The notes beneath the pieces are model-generated. The model was not told the DNA's origin, ran no database searches, and worked only from the letters and a program-made list of their open reading frames with translations. A program made the translations under genes and the position numbers. From Aquiflexum gelatinilyticum (GTDB lineage: Bacteria; Bacteroidota; Bacteroidia; Cytophagales; Cyclobacteriaceae): a stretch of DNA of 32,540 nucleotides. The first letter of the stretch is position 1. Each line of letters opens with the position of its first letter. The stretch covers positions 1 to 32,540 of the forward strand of contig NZ_JANSUY010000009.1 of NCBI RefSeq assembly GCF_024741135.1, given 5' to 3'. Below are positions 7,673 through 15,693 of the stretch, in pieces.

Positions 7673-8008
7673 TTTTAAATAATGATTGTTTAACCACAAA
7701 ATTTAATCAAATACTCTCAGGTTTTAAGGGAAATCAGCCCCTTTTTTGAACTGAAAGTGATAGAATGTATTTTTCTGATTTAAGTGGATGCGAAAAACAT
7801 GATCTTTTGATTTGGTTCTCAATCCTTCAATCAAATCTTTTTTGAATCAGATTGTACACTTTATTAAACCGAAGGTAGTTTGATCAAATATGCATGAAAA
7901 AGCAGTATTTACTTGATTATTAATAGGTAATTATATAAATTTTAAAATTATTTGTTTGCTTTTTTGATTACATCGAGTTTGTTCAGGATCTAATCTTTTG
8001 AATTGTTC
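7673..8008. other. Divergent intergenic region, 336 bp
   Basis: AT-rich DNA between iorA and the envelope operon, which must hold both promoters. A 10-bp perfect palindrome TTTGATCAAA lies at 7879-7888, followed by ATGCAT at 7890-7895; either could be an operator. No exact TAnnTTTG element sits at a convincing distance from either start. I see no ORF or RNA gene. Confidence 0.5.
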
Positions 8009-8842
8009 ATGAAAAATATTGCTGCACTTTTAGTCATTGCATTCCTTGCCGTCATGGTTTTAGTCTTTGTGACCAACCCTGATTTGCTGAGTAAAATATG
8101 GCTCTATCTTATAGGATTCATTGGTTATGTGGTGGTATTGATTGAAAAAGGATACAAAAGTCTTTCCTCTGCATTTACTTTTTCAAAAGAAAAAACCAAA
8201 GAAGCTATCCCATCCGACCCAATCAAACCTGTAGCTGTTTTGAATCCCATATCTCCAGTCGTTGAAAAAAACTCTGAAATCAGCCAATTAGAGCAGAAAA
8301 TCAAAGACTTGGAATTCAGGTTGGAGAACTCAAAATCAGATACCGGTACAGCATTGGGAAGTTGTACGCTTACCATCTTGAGGTATTTGGATGATGGAGA
8401 AACCACCCTAGGTTTGATTTTTTTGAGAAATAAATTTTTCGCTTATACCCTTGAAGATACCTATAATGAAGTGAAAGTCGCCAAAAAGACAAGAATCCCT
8501 GCCGGCGTTTTCCCCATTGATTTTTACAGGATAGAAACTGACCTCACCAAGAAATATAGAAGGATCTATGGAGATTGGTTTGATTATCACCTTGAGATCA
8601 AGGATATCCCTAATTTTCAAAATGTCTATATCCACGTCGGAAATACCCACGAGAACACAGATGGCTGTATTCTGATTGCTGACGGGGTTTCGGCAGGAAC
8701 ATCAAAGTCACTTCAATATTCACGAAACGCATACGAAAGATTTTATAAAACTATCAGTGCCCTGCTCAAATCCAATGAGCCTGTCACTATTCAGATATTA
8801 AACGAGGACTGGTTTGAAAGAAGTAAACTATCACCAATATGA
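8009..8842 (+). CDS. Membrane-anchored DUF5675 protein
   Basis: First gene of a four-gene coupled operon. Numbered from the ATG at 8009 (277 aa; a TTG two codons earlier is possible), it has two N-terminal membrane segments (about 3-22 and 27-47), a Pro-rich linker, a short coiled coil (about 89-108) and a DUF5675 domain from about 118 to the end. Family marks are TLGLIFL...AYTLEDT, RIPAGVFPIDFY and IHVGNTHENTDGCILIADG with His209 and Cys220. DUF5675 proteins are often phage or prophage encoded. The His...GC pattern recalls L,D-transpeptidase (YkuD) sites, so action on peptidoglycan is a reasonable inference but unproven. The ATGA stop/start overlap with the muramidase gene argues for a joint role. 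Confidence 0.82.
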   Translation: MKNIAALLVIAFLAVMVLVFVTNPDLLSKIWLYLIGFIGYVVVLIEKGYKSLSSAFTFSKEKTKEAIPSDPIKPVAVLNPISPVVEKNSEISQLEQKIKDLEFRLENSKSDTGTALGSCTLTILRYLDDGETTLGLIFLRNKFFAYTLEDTYNEVKVAKKTRIPAGVFPIDFYRIETDLTKKYRRIYGDWFDYHLEIKDIPNFQNVYIHVGNTHENTDGCILIADGVSAGTSKSLQYSRNAYERFYKTISALLKSNEPVTIQILNEDWFERSKLSPI

Positions 8843-10560
8843 AAAAACAGAGCGCCTTTTACCAGCTGATCATTAAGATTGCAGCTACCATTTTGATGGC
8901 AGTTGCCATTGGGTTTTTGATCAGAAATTTTTATACAGAAGAAAAAGATGTAGTCCTTGCATTGACTATTCCGGCTATCATTGCTGTGGGCCTTATCTAT
9001 GGGATCTTGATCAGGTATTTTAAAACTGAGGAGCAGATCAGTTCCTACTATGTCAATAAGTACCATGATGTGTTTTTCAAAGGGACCATCATATTTGCGG
9101 TAACGCTGGTTTTGATTACCATTTTTTACAGCATACTGATGTATATCGAAAAGAAAAACCTCTTTTCCATCGTTGGATTGCTGATAATTGTGATATGGAT
9201 TGCCGTTTTTATGATCTATTTCGTATGGTCTGTCTATCATTACAATATCAATTTTGGAATAACTGATGGGGAATGGCAGAAAATAGCTGAAGCAAAGAGA
9301 GATGCCCGGGAATTTGGGATCGATTTACCGGCTAGCGGAGTTCGTGAACCTTTATACAATCCCTATAGAAGTCAGACTTTTGGATTGCCTCCCGGCACTG
9401 TAAGGGGTATGATCGCGTTTACTTTGTTGTTTGGGGGCATTTCTTTGTTGATCAGCAGTATGGGATCGGAGGAGCTAAGCAGTGATTTGATTGCACTGAG
9501 AATCCAACAATTTGAATTTTTTGAAACAGCATTCTTAATGATGATTGCCTTTTATTTTGGGGACAAATCATTGAAATACTTTAGAGAAAGGTGGAGAAAT
9601 CCCAATCAACAGGCTGACGGGACTACCCCTCCCGCCTCTCCACTGCCATCATCAGATCTTCCTGAAGGAATCATGCCAAGTGCGGGGACACCGCCACCGA
9701 GTTTGGAACAGGACGATTCATTGGGTGATGATGACAGGGAATTTATGGAAGGCGAAGAAACCGTGGGAGACATGCAACAGCCTCCCGCTTCAGGTTCCCC
9801 CATAACAAACCTTAAAAATGCACTTTTAGAATCAAGGGGAGAACAACTACCTGTGGCAAGTAATTTTGCTTTTGTCCAGATCATGGACAATATCAACAGT
9901 AAAATTCTCAATGATGAGGAAATCAAAGAAGTGCTTGAAAATCTCGCTGAAAAAGATAACATTATTCTTTCCCTACCTGTGGTTAAATCAGTAATCTCTG
10001 TGGAATCCTCCGGACGTGGGCATCTCAGTGATGGAAGGGCAAAGATTCTTTTTGAGGGACATTTGATGTGGAAACTCCTAAGCAGTATCAGGAAAATGCC
10101 TGAAGAGGAAATCCTAAAGCTTCAAAAAAGCAATGAGGATATCCTGTACAAAAGCTGGACTAGACAATATTATAAAGGAGGAGTTGCAGAGTATGACCGG
10201 CTTGATCGCGCAAGAAAAATAGATCCTGAAATTGCAGTTTTCTCTGCCTCATGGGGACTGTTCCAGATTCTTGGAGAAAACCTTAACCACAATATCAAAG
10301 GTAGAAAATACAAGGACTACAAAGATTTTGAGGAAAAACAGCATGAGCATGAGAAATTCCATTTCATGGACTTTTTGGAATTTATCAAGACCAAAAAACT
10401 AAAAGGAACCCCTTTGATAAATTTCATTTCAGAAGAAAAATCCGGGAATTATGATTGGGCTAGCTTTGCTTATGGTTATAACGGCAGCGGCTATAAAGTC
10501 AATAAATATGACATCAAGCTTCAGACAGCCTTCGAAAAATTTAAAAAAATGCAATCATGA
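8839..10560 (+). CDS. Polytopic membrane protein with C-terminal N-acetylmuramidase (DUF3380-type) domain
   Basis: Residues 1-250 hold about six hydrophobic segments (about 10-28, 40-60, 81-101, 110-131, 189-206, 226-241). A Pro/Ser/Asp-rich linker (258-320) joins them to a C-terminal domain (about 355-570) like phage N-acetylmuramidases: VISVESSGRGHLSDGR with the likely catalytic Glu389, ILFEGHLMW at 403-411, ASWGLFQILG at 470-479 and DWASFAYGYNG at 539-549. Such enzymes cut the glycan strand of peptidoglycan and are normally soluble endolysins. Attachment to a multi-helix membrane domain is unusual. The catalytic domain is expected on the periplasmic side if it is to reach its substrate. 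Both ends overlap neighbours by ATGA. Confidence 0.85.
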   Translation: MKKQSAFYQLIIKIAATILMAVAIGFLIRNFYTEEKDVVLALTIPAIIAVGLIYGILIRYFKTEEQISSYYVNKYHDVFFKGTIIFAVTLVLITIFYSILMYIEKKNLFSIVGLLIIVIWIAVFMIYFVWSVYHYNINFGITDGEWQKIAEAKRDAREFGIDLPASGVREPLYNPYRSQTFGLPPGTVRGMIAFTLLFGGISLLISSMGSEELSSDLIALRIQQFEFFETAFLMMIAFYFGDKSLKYFRERWRNPNQQADGTTPPASPLPSSDLPEGIMPSAGTPPPSLEQDDSLGDDDREFMEGEETVGDMQQPPASGSPITNLKNALLESRGEQLPVASNFAFVQIMDNINSKILNDEEIKEVLENLAEKDNIILSLPVVKSVISVESSGRGHLSDGRAKILFEGHLMWKLLSSIRKMPEEEILKLQKSNEDILYKSWTRQYYKGGVAEYDRLDRARKIDPEIAVFSASWGLFQILGENLNHNIKGRKYKDYKDFEEKQHEHEKFHFMDFLEFIKTKKLKGTPLINFISEEKSGNYDWASFAYGYNGSGYKVNKYDIKLQTAFEKFKKMQS

Positions 10561-11195
10561 GGACCTCTGAAACAATTTTTAGCAGGAACTCTTTTTTTGC
10601 AGTGATGATATTGACTGTTCTATTATTTTCCTGTAAAAAAAACGAACGGGCTCTGGTGGTGGGAAAAATCCAAAATGCTTCGGATTTAGCCACAACCGAA
10701 TTCGTGATAGACAAAATCGTTTTTGGTACCAAAACCAAGAAACTTGCCCTTTTGAAAATCAGTGAAGCTAGTTTTATGGCCTATTCCAAAGCAAGGGTGA
10801 AAGCCGGTATCGATCTTAGCAAAATCAAGGAAGCTGATATCAGGATTGAGGATACCAAAATCCACCTTGAACTCCCTCCTATTGAGGTTATCAACTTCTC
10901 CTATCCTCCTTCAAGTTTTGTGGAAGATTCTTTGATTTCTGACCCCAAAGTTTTCTTGAATAAGATTGATATCAGGGATCAGGAGGAATTTTTCAGACTC
11001 GCCGAATTGGATATCCGTGAAAACCTGCGCTATATGGGAATTGTCCGTACCACACAAAACAATACCCGGCAGTTGTTTCAAATACTGTTGTCTTCATTAG
11101 GGTATGATGAAATTTATATCAGCTTCAAAAGTGATGACCTGATCATTTCAAAGGTCAATTTATTGGTGGATACTGAAACAATCGTAGAACAATGA
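10557..11195 (+). CDS. DUF4230 lipoprotein
   Basis: 212 aa with a lipoprotein signal: hydrophobic AVMILTVLLFSC with Cys26 as the acylated residue, followed by KKNE. The rest is a compact DUF4230 region: DLATTEFVIDKIVFG at 43-57, then ARVKAGIDLSKIKEADIRIE at 79-98, LPPIEVI at 106-112, and a C-terminal helix and strand (REEFF-like 142-190). DUF4230 has no known activity. Translation is coupled at both ends by ATGA overlaps. The charged residues right after Cys26 do not give a clear sorting signal. It probably faces the periplasm and partners with the larger DUF4230 protein encoded next. Confidence 0.85.
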   Translation: MRTSETIFSRNSFFAVMILTVLLFSCKKNERALVVGKIQNASDLATTEFVIDKIVFGTKTKKLALLKISEASFMAYSKARVKAGIDLSKIKEADIRIEDTKIHLELPPIEVINFSYPPSSFVEDSLISDPKVFLNKIDIRDQEEFFRLAELDIRENLRYMGIVRTTQNNTRQLFQILLSSLGYDEIYISFKSDDLIISKVNLLVDTETIVEQ

Positions 11196-13339
11196 TAGGC
11201 CTATTCCTCAAAAACTGGAAGTTTCTTTTGGACATCCTCATCGTTTTGGCGATTGTGGTTGGACTTTTTATATGGAATCCTTTTGGAATTTTTGGAGGTG
11301 GGCTGAAATTGAATGAAACTACCAATATGGTGACTGAGGTAAGGCAGATAGGTCAATTGGTGACAGCTGAATATTATGGAGAAGTGATTTCTTCCATTGA
11401 TGAGGTAAGACTGAATTTGATAGAAGATGAAAATATCCAAACTCGAGGCGAGATTTTATATCAAGACATCCGTTCTGCACTCAAAAACCTTAAGAACTTC
11501 CAGGGACTTTCCAAAGATGAGCGGGATGAGGAATACAAAAAAATGACTCCTGTCAATAATTGGCGGAGAATTATCCGGCATGAAGTTGACAGCAGGAATA
11601 TCATGGACAAGCTTAACTTCCACGGATATCTTAATGATGTGGCTGGAGACCCACTTTATGAAGACATGTTGGAATTCCTGTATAGGGAAAAAACCAAAAA
11701 GGAAAAAGACGAAAAGTGGAATCCAAGTGCCAGAAACAAAGAAGAAGCTCTGTTTATGATGTATCAGAATAACCCCGCAGCCAATGATTCCCTCGCTTCG
11801 GTGGATTTCATGGATTTTTATTATCAAAATAAACTGGCTGATTTCAGCAGAAAAGAAACAAGGAAAAAACTCGCCATGGTGGGTAGAGGTTGGGTCAAGG
11901 CTGGCTTTGATTTTACCAATTTGGATCCTTCTGCTATTGTGATTTATGATGACTTGGCTGAAGTTCACATTTTTGGTTTGGCACCAAGCATACTTGATGC
12001 GGACATCAATCCTTGGTTTATTCCCGAAAAAGGAATACCCGGGTTTGAAATTCTGGATTACAATGGTAAAGTGGATTTTAAGGATGCCAAAAAAGTAAAA
12101 GAATATTGCATTGAAAAACTGATGGCATTTGCTCACCGGGCTGAAATTCTCAAAAATGCCGAAATACAAGGTGCCGAAACCCTCAAAAACCTATTTTCAC
12201 TGATTACCGGAAAGGATGTCAAAAAAGTGGTTTTTCACCATGATAAAATTTCACAGATGGTCGCTCAGATTGAATCGGATGAGGCAGTCAGTGGATTTGA
12301 ACTTGGCTTGATAGATTCTTTGCTTAAAATGGAATTTGCAGTATTGGATTCCTTGGAACTCGCTATAAAACAGGACAGTAAACTTATAAGGACTGTAGAG
12401 CAAAAAAAGAAGAATATCGCTTTTTCGGTTTCAAGACTTCAAAGACTCCCTATGTTGGGAAACTCGACAAATTACGGCTATTTTTCCAAAGACATCCTTC
12501 AGATTACTGCAGATGGGGTTTTGGACGAAAGTGAAATGGCCTTATTGGCTACCCTGAGGCTGGATTGGCCGTTTGAAGGCAGTATTCACTATTTTTCCAA
12601 ATCGGTACCCTCTCCCATATATTTTTGGTACAACGATCCTTCTGAATATATGAATGCTTTCAATTTAAGTTTGCAAAGCCTCCTAAGGAACAACCTTGTC
12701 GTTGGTGAAATTGACACTGTTTCAATGCAGGTCGCTGAGGTAGATTCTACTTTTTTGCATAAACATAAAGTATTGAATTATAATAAAATAAATGACAGAG
12801 AAGTAATCTTAACTTTAGTCAAAAACCCAATAGATGCAAATCCAGAATTGACTTTTAAATTATATCCAATTACTTATAATCATCTGCTGATTGATGACTT
12901 TATTGAAAGCACCGAAATCATTGATTTTGCAAATCCAAAAGCAAGAAATGTAGCTTTGAAAGATTCATTAACCTATTGGGACTTGTATCTTGATGAGAGT
13001 TTAAACCTTGTATTCCCTGATAAATACCTTGATCTATTGATTCCAAAAGCCAAAGAATCATTGCTTTCAAAAGGATATCTAAAAGTTGGAGCCAATTATT
13101 CGATTCTAAAGAAAGACAGAGAATTTGATAAAACTTTATTTAAGAAAGATTCGCTGTTTTCTGAAATTCAATCTAAAGAATTGGATATGTTTATTAAGCT
13201 CCTGCTTAGAGAAAGATCAGAATATCAAAACAAAGGAGCTTTGGAAAAAGCAAACAGGTGGGTAAAGGCCAAATTAAAAGAAAGGAGGGCAACCCCTACT
13301 TGGTTGACCTCCATGAGAGAATCTGTCGGAAGACCCTGA
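11192..13339 (+). CDS. Large membrane-anchored protein with interrupted DUF4230-like region
   Basis: 715 aa with one N-terminal membrane anchor (about 10-28) and a large extracytoplasmic part. Residues 46-68 (VTEVRQIGQLVTAEYYGEVI) and 226-350 (KLAMVGRGWVKAGFDFTNLDP, VHIFGLAPSIL, then helix AEILKNAEIQGAETLKNLF) align by eye with the smaller DUF4230 protein encoded just upstream. Here the domain is split by about 155 inserted, highly charged residues (70-225). The rest (350-715) is helical at first and then unrecognised. The last roughly 170 codons (12.76-13.27 kb) are clearly more AT-rich than the first part. It starts by ATGA overlap with the lipoprotein gene. It ends 6 bp from the convergent GMC gene with no visible terminator. 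Confidence 0.8.
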   Translation: MIGLFLKNWKFLLDILIVLAIVVGLFIWNPFGIFGGGLKLNETTNMVTEVRQIGQLVTAEYYGEVISSIDEVRLNLIEDENIQTRGEILYQDIRSALKNLKNFQGLSKDERDEEYKKMTPVNNWRRIIRHEVDSRNIMDKLNFHGYLNDVAGDPLYEDMLEFLYREKTKKEKDEKWNPSARNKEEALFMMYQNNPAANDSLASVDFMDFYYQNKLADFSRKETRKKLAMVGRGWVKAGFDFTNLDPSAIVIYDDLAEVHIFGLAPSILDADINPWFIPEKGIPGFEILDYNGKVDFKDAKKVKEYCIEKLMAFAHRAEILKNAEIQGAETLKNLFSLITGKDVKKVVFHHDKISQMVAQIESDEAVSGFELGLIDSLLKMEFAVLDSLELAIKQDSKLIRTVEQKKKNIAFSVSRLQRLPMLGNSTNYGYFSKDILQITADGVLDESEMALLATLRLDWPFEGSIHYFSKSVPSPIYFWYNDPSEYMNAFNLSLQSLLRNNLVVGEIDTVSMQVAEVDSTFLHKHKVLNYNKINDREVILTLVKNPIDANPELTFKLYPITYNHLLIDDFIESTEIIDFANPKARNVALKDSLTYWDLYLDESLNLVFPDKYLDLLIPKAKESLLSKGYLKVGANYSILKKDREFDKTLFKKDSLFSEIQSKELDMFIKLLLRERSEYQNKGALEKANRWVKAKLKERRATPTWLTSMRESVGRP

Positions 13340-13345
13340 TCTCCC

Positions 13346-15691
13346 CTATTTTCCCAATTTTTTGAAATAAGTTTCAAAGACATTTCCTGCAAAGAACTTT
13401 CCAAAGGTCCCAATCGCTTTCAGTTCTTCCATTTTGTTGGTGGTGTTCAATGCCTTCATCGTAGTCAGTTGCTTTGCAAAATCAGTCGGCTCAATGATCA
13501 GCTTTCCTTTTCCAATTACTTTTCCTGAGCTTGAATCTCCTTCATGCAGTGTAATAAATAAAGTGGTAGTGTCTTTCCAAACGTCAAAACCTTTGTCATT
13601 GAATACCTCCTTGAATCCCATGAAATAGTATTTATTGCCTTCTTGGCTCAACAAAAGGGTGTTGTAAATCATTTTTTTTCTATCAGGATCTTGGCTGTGT
13701 TCAATGAATAAATTGAAAGTGCCATTGACAGCAGTGAGGGGAAACTTGGATAAAGCAGGTGCAAGCATGGTTCCAAACATCCCCGCTTCATGGGTCGCTA
13801 CTTCAACAAATGAATCCACATCCTCAGATTTGATGGTTAAAGTGAACTCAAATGGAGAATTTGCTGCCTTTCCTTTGTCAAATCCCTTTTCATAATCATC
13901 GGTTTCTTCTAAAGAGAAATAACCTTTCATGGACTCAGTAAATTGGACTCCGGGTTTTAAGTTTGGAAAGGAGTCCTTTTCAGGAATAAGCTTCCAACTA
14001 TAATTCACCTTTGTTTCAAGTTCTTCAGCGATGATTTTACAACTTCTCTCGGCCAATGCGCTGATGGTCAATAAAGGATTTGTTCCAACAGGTCTGGGAA
14101 TTACCGCACCATCCATGACATATAAACCTTTATGTAAAGCTGTCCCTGATTTGCCTGAAAAAACCTGGCCTTTATGGTCTACCACTCCTTTGGTGGCATC
14201 ATCTCCCATATTGCAGCCTCCTAAGGGGTGCACAGTCACCAAATCGTAATCCATCATTTTGTTCCATGTTGGATTTGGAATCTGACTCCCTCCAAGGGCT
14301 TCGGTTGCGCTGTAGAGCTCTCCTGAAACCTTTTTGAAGATTTCCTGCTTTCCGACCCCTTTCCATTTGATCCGAAGATTGTCTTTTTCCAAAGCCATTT
14401 CCCCATTACCATCATCATGTGTCATAACCAGGTAAATCTGGGTATGGTTGACGGCACCATAAAACGGACCCCTGATCAAGCTGGTAATTTCCCTGATTTT
14501 CTCTTTGAAAAAATCTCCCCAACCCCTATCTGTATTTTTTCCGAATAAACGGGAAGTGGTAACCAACATTCCTGCCATCAATCCTCTGATAGGTCCCGGA
14601 ACAGATCCTTCCTCCAAAGTCATCCCGTCTTCCATTTTTGGTCTGTCTCTCATGTCAATGACACTAGTGATGCAGGGTCCGACGTTTGCAATTTGGTCTG
14701 TCGCTTTTTTTCCTAGTCCGATCCCATTGATGGGGACATCGTTGTTATAACCAAAGCCAAGAACATCGCCATTTCCCGTAAATCTTTTTCCAATGAAATC
14801 TGAGATAGAAAGCCCTTTTTTGGCTGATCTAAGCAATATTTCGGTAGAACCCAACGAACCTGCTCCCAGGATAACATTTTCGGCTTCAATAAACATTTCA
14901 GGAGCATCGAAAACTTCCCTACCTGTTGACATTGGATTGAAAAATACCCTCCATCCGTTTTCGGTTTTTTCAAGGTGGCGAACATTGATTTCTGTGAATA
15001 TTTCTGCACCGTGATTGAATGCATCAGGGAGATAATTCATCGCTGTGGTGTTTTTGGCGCCAACATTACAGCCTGTAACACAATCCCCGCAATTGGTACA
15101 TTTCGGCTGAGAAATACCGACATGGTTGTCGTTTTTGTTTTCAAAACTGACATTGATATCCAAGAGTCTGAATTCTTCTGCCATCCTTTCTGCAGATTTT
15201 CGCATTCCTTGGGTCTTGTTCAAAACCGGATATCCATTTTTATTTTCGGGATAAGGATTGGGTTTTAACATCTCCCAAGCTTTATCCAATCCTTCATAAA
15301 ATGAGGGTAAATTTTCTCTGATAGCGCTTGGCCATTCAGGTTGGTCCATTACTCTTGGATCCGGTTTGATGGACACATTGGCATTGATCAGCGAAGTACC
15401 TCCGAGTCCACATCCTTTGAGCACAGCGATTCCTTCTCCAATTGTAAATTCATATAGTCCATTTTTTTCCTTATGCTCTTTGCCAACATTCAAGGTCATT
15501 TCCTTGGTGGCTTCAGCCAAAGTATCAGGAAACTGACCGGGTAAAAATTCCTTTCCTTTTTCAAAAAGGCATACGGATTTGCCTAAGCGGGACATCCGTG
15601 ATGCAGCAATACTTCCCCCGTATCCTGAACCGATTACGATAAAATCATAATGGCTTTTCAGGTCAGAAAGTGGTTTGGATAGTTTTTTCAT
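13346..15691 (-). CDS. GMC-type FAD oxidoreductase (cholesterol-oxidase-like) with extra C-terminal domain
   Basis: Flavin enzyme expected to oxidise an alcohol. FAD-binding GSGYGG at 21-26, and the GMC substrate part with GLGGTSLIN at 95-103. The active-site region has HPLGGC at 488-493 and TNPLLTISALAE at 537-548, giving the His488/Asn538 pair. A cysteine cluster C-x2-C-x2-C-x3-C (Cys198, 201, 204, 208) sits in the middle and could bind an Fe-S cluster, as in a large bacterial GMC subgroup. Residues about 575-781 form an added domain (GVQFTESMKGYF, DTTTLFITLHEG) that resembles the region linking GMC and alpha/beta-hydrolase parts in fused cholesterol-oxidase-like proteins. Here the hydrolase is a separate gene at the other end of the same operon. 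Last gene of the operon; no Tat signal. Confidence 0.9.
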   Translation of the reverse strand: MKKLSKPLSDLKSHYDFIVIGSGYGGSIAASRMSRLGKSVCLFEKGKEFLPGQFPDTLAEATKEMTLNVGKEHKEKNGLYEFTIGEGIAVLKGCGLGGTSLINANVSIKPDPRVMDQPEWPSAIRENLPSFYEGLDKAWEMLKPNPYPENKNGYPVLNKTQGMRKSAERMAEEFRLLDINVSFENKNDNHVGISQPKCTNCGDCVTGCNVGAKNTTAMNYLPDAFNHGAEIFTEINVRHLEKTENGWRVFFNPMSTGREVFDAPEMFIEAENVILGAGSLGSTEILLRSAKKGLSISDFIGKRFTGNGDVLGFGYNNDVPINGIGLGKKATDQIANVGPCITSVIDMRDRPKMEDGMTLEEGSVPGPIRGLMAGMLVTTSRLFGKNTDRGWGDFFKEKIREITSLIRGPFYGAVNHTQIYLVMTHDDGNGEMALEKDNLRIKWKGVGKQEIFKKVSGELYSATEALGGSQIPNPTWNKMMDYDLVTVHPLGGCNMGDDATKGVVDHKGQVFSGKSGTALHKGLYVMDGAVIPRPVGTNPLLTISALAERSCKIIAEELETKVNYSWKLIPEKDSFPNLKPGVQFTESMKGYFSLEETDDYEKGFDKGKAANSPFEFTLTIKSEDVDSFVEVATHEAGMFGTMLAPALSKFPLTAVNGTFNLFIEHSQDPDRKKMIYNTLLLSQEGNKYYFMGFKEVFNDKGFDVWKDTTTLFITLHEGDSSSGKVIGKGKLIIEPTDFAKQLTTMKALNTTNKMEELKAIGTFGKFFAGNVFETYFKKLGK

Positions 15692-15693
15692 AT

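Noticed and set aside
7673-7699. Longer start for the [2Fe-2S] subunit at 7699
   Set aside because: Adds nine residues not seen at the family's N-terminus; the ATG at 7672 gives the usual start.
11456-12169. Long open frame antisense to the large DUF4230 gene (237 codons)
   Set aside because: It lies fully inside a gene with family-level support, has no recognisable motif, and its composition is that of a reverse-complement shadow.
8009-13339. Prophage as the explanation of the muramidase operon
   Set aside because: No capsid, portal, terminase, tail or integrase genes nearby, and the two DUF4230 proteins are not phage-like; a domesticated module remains possible.
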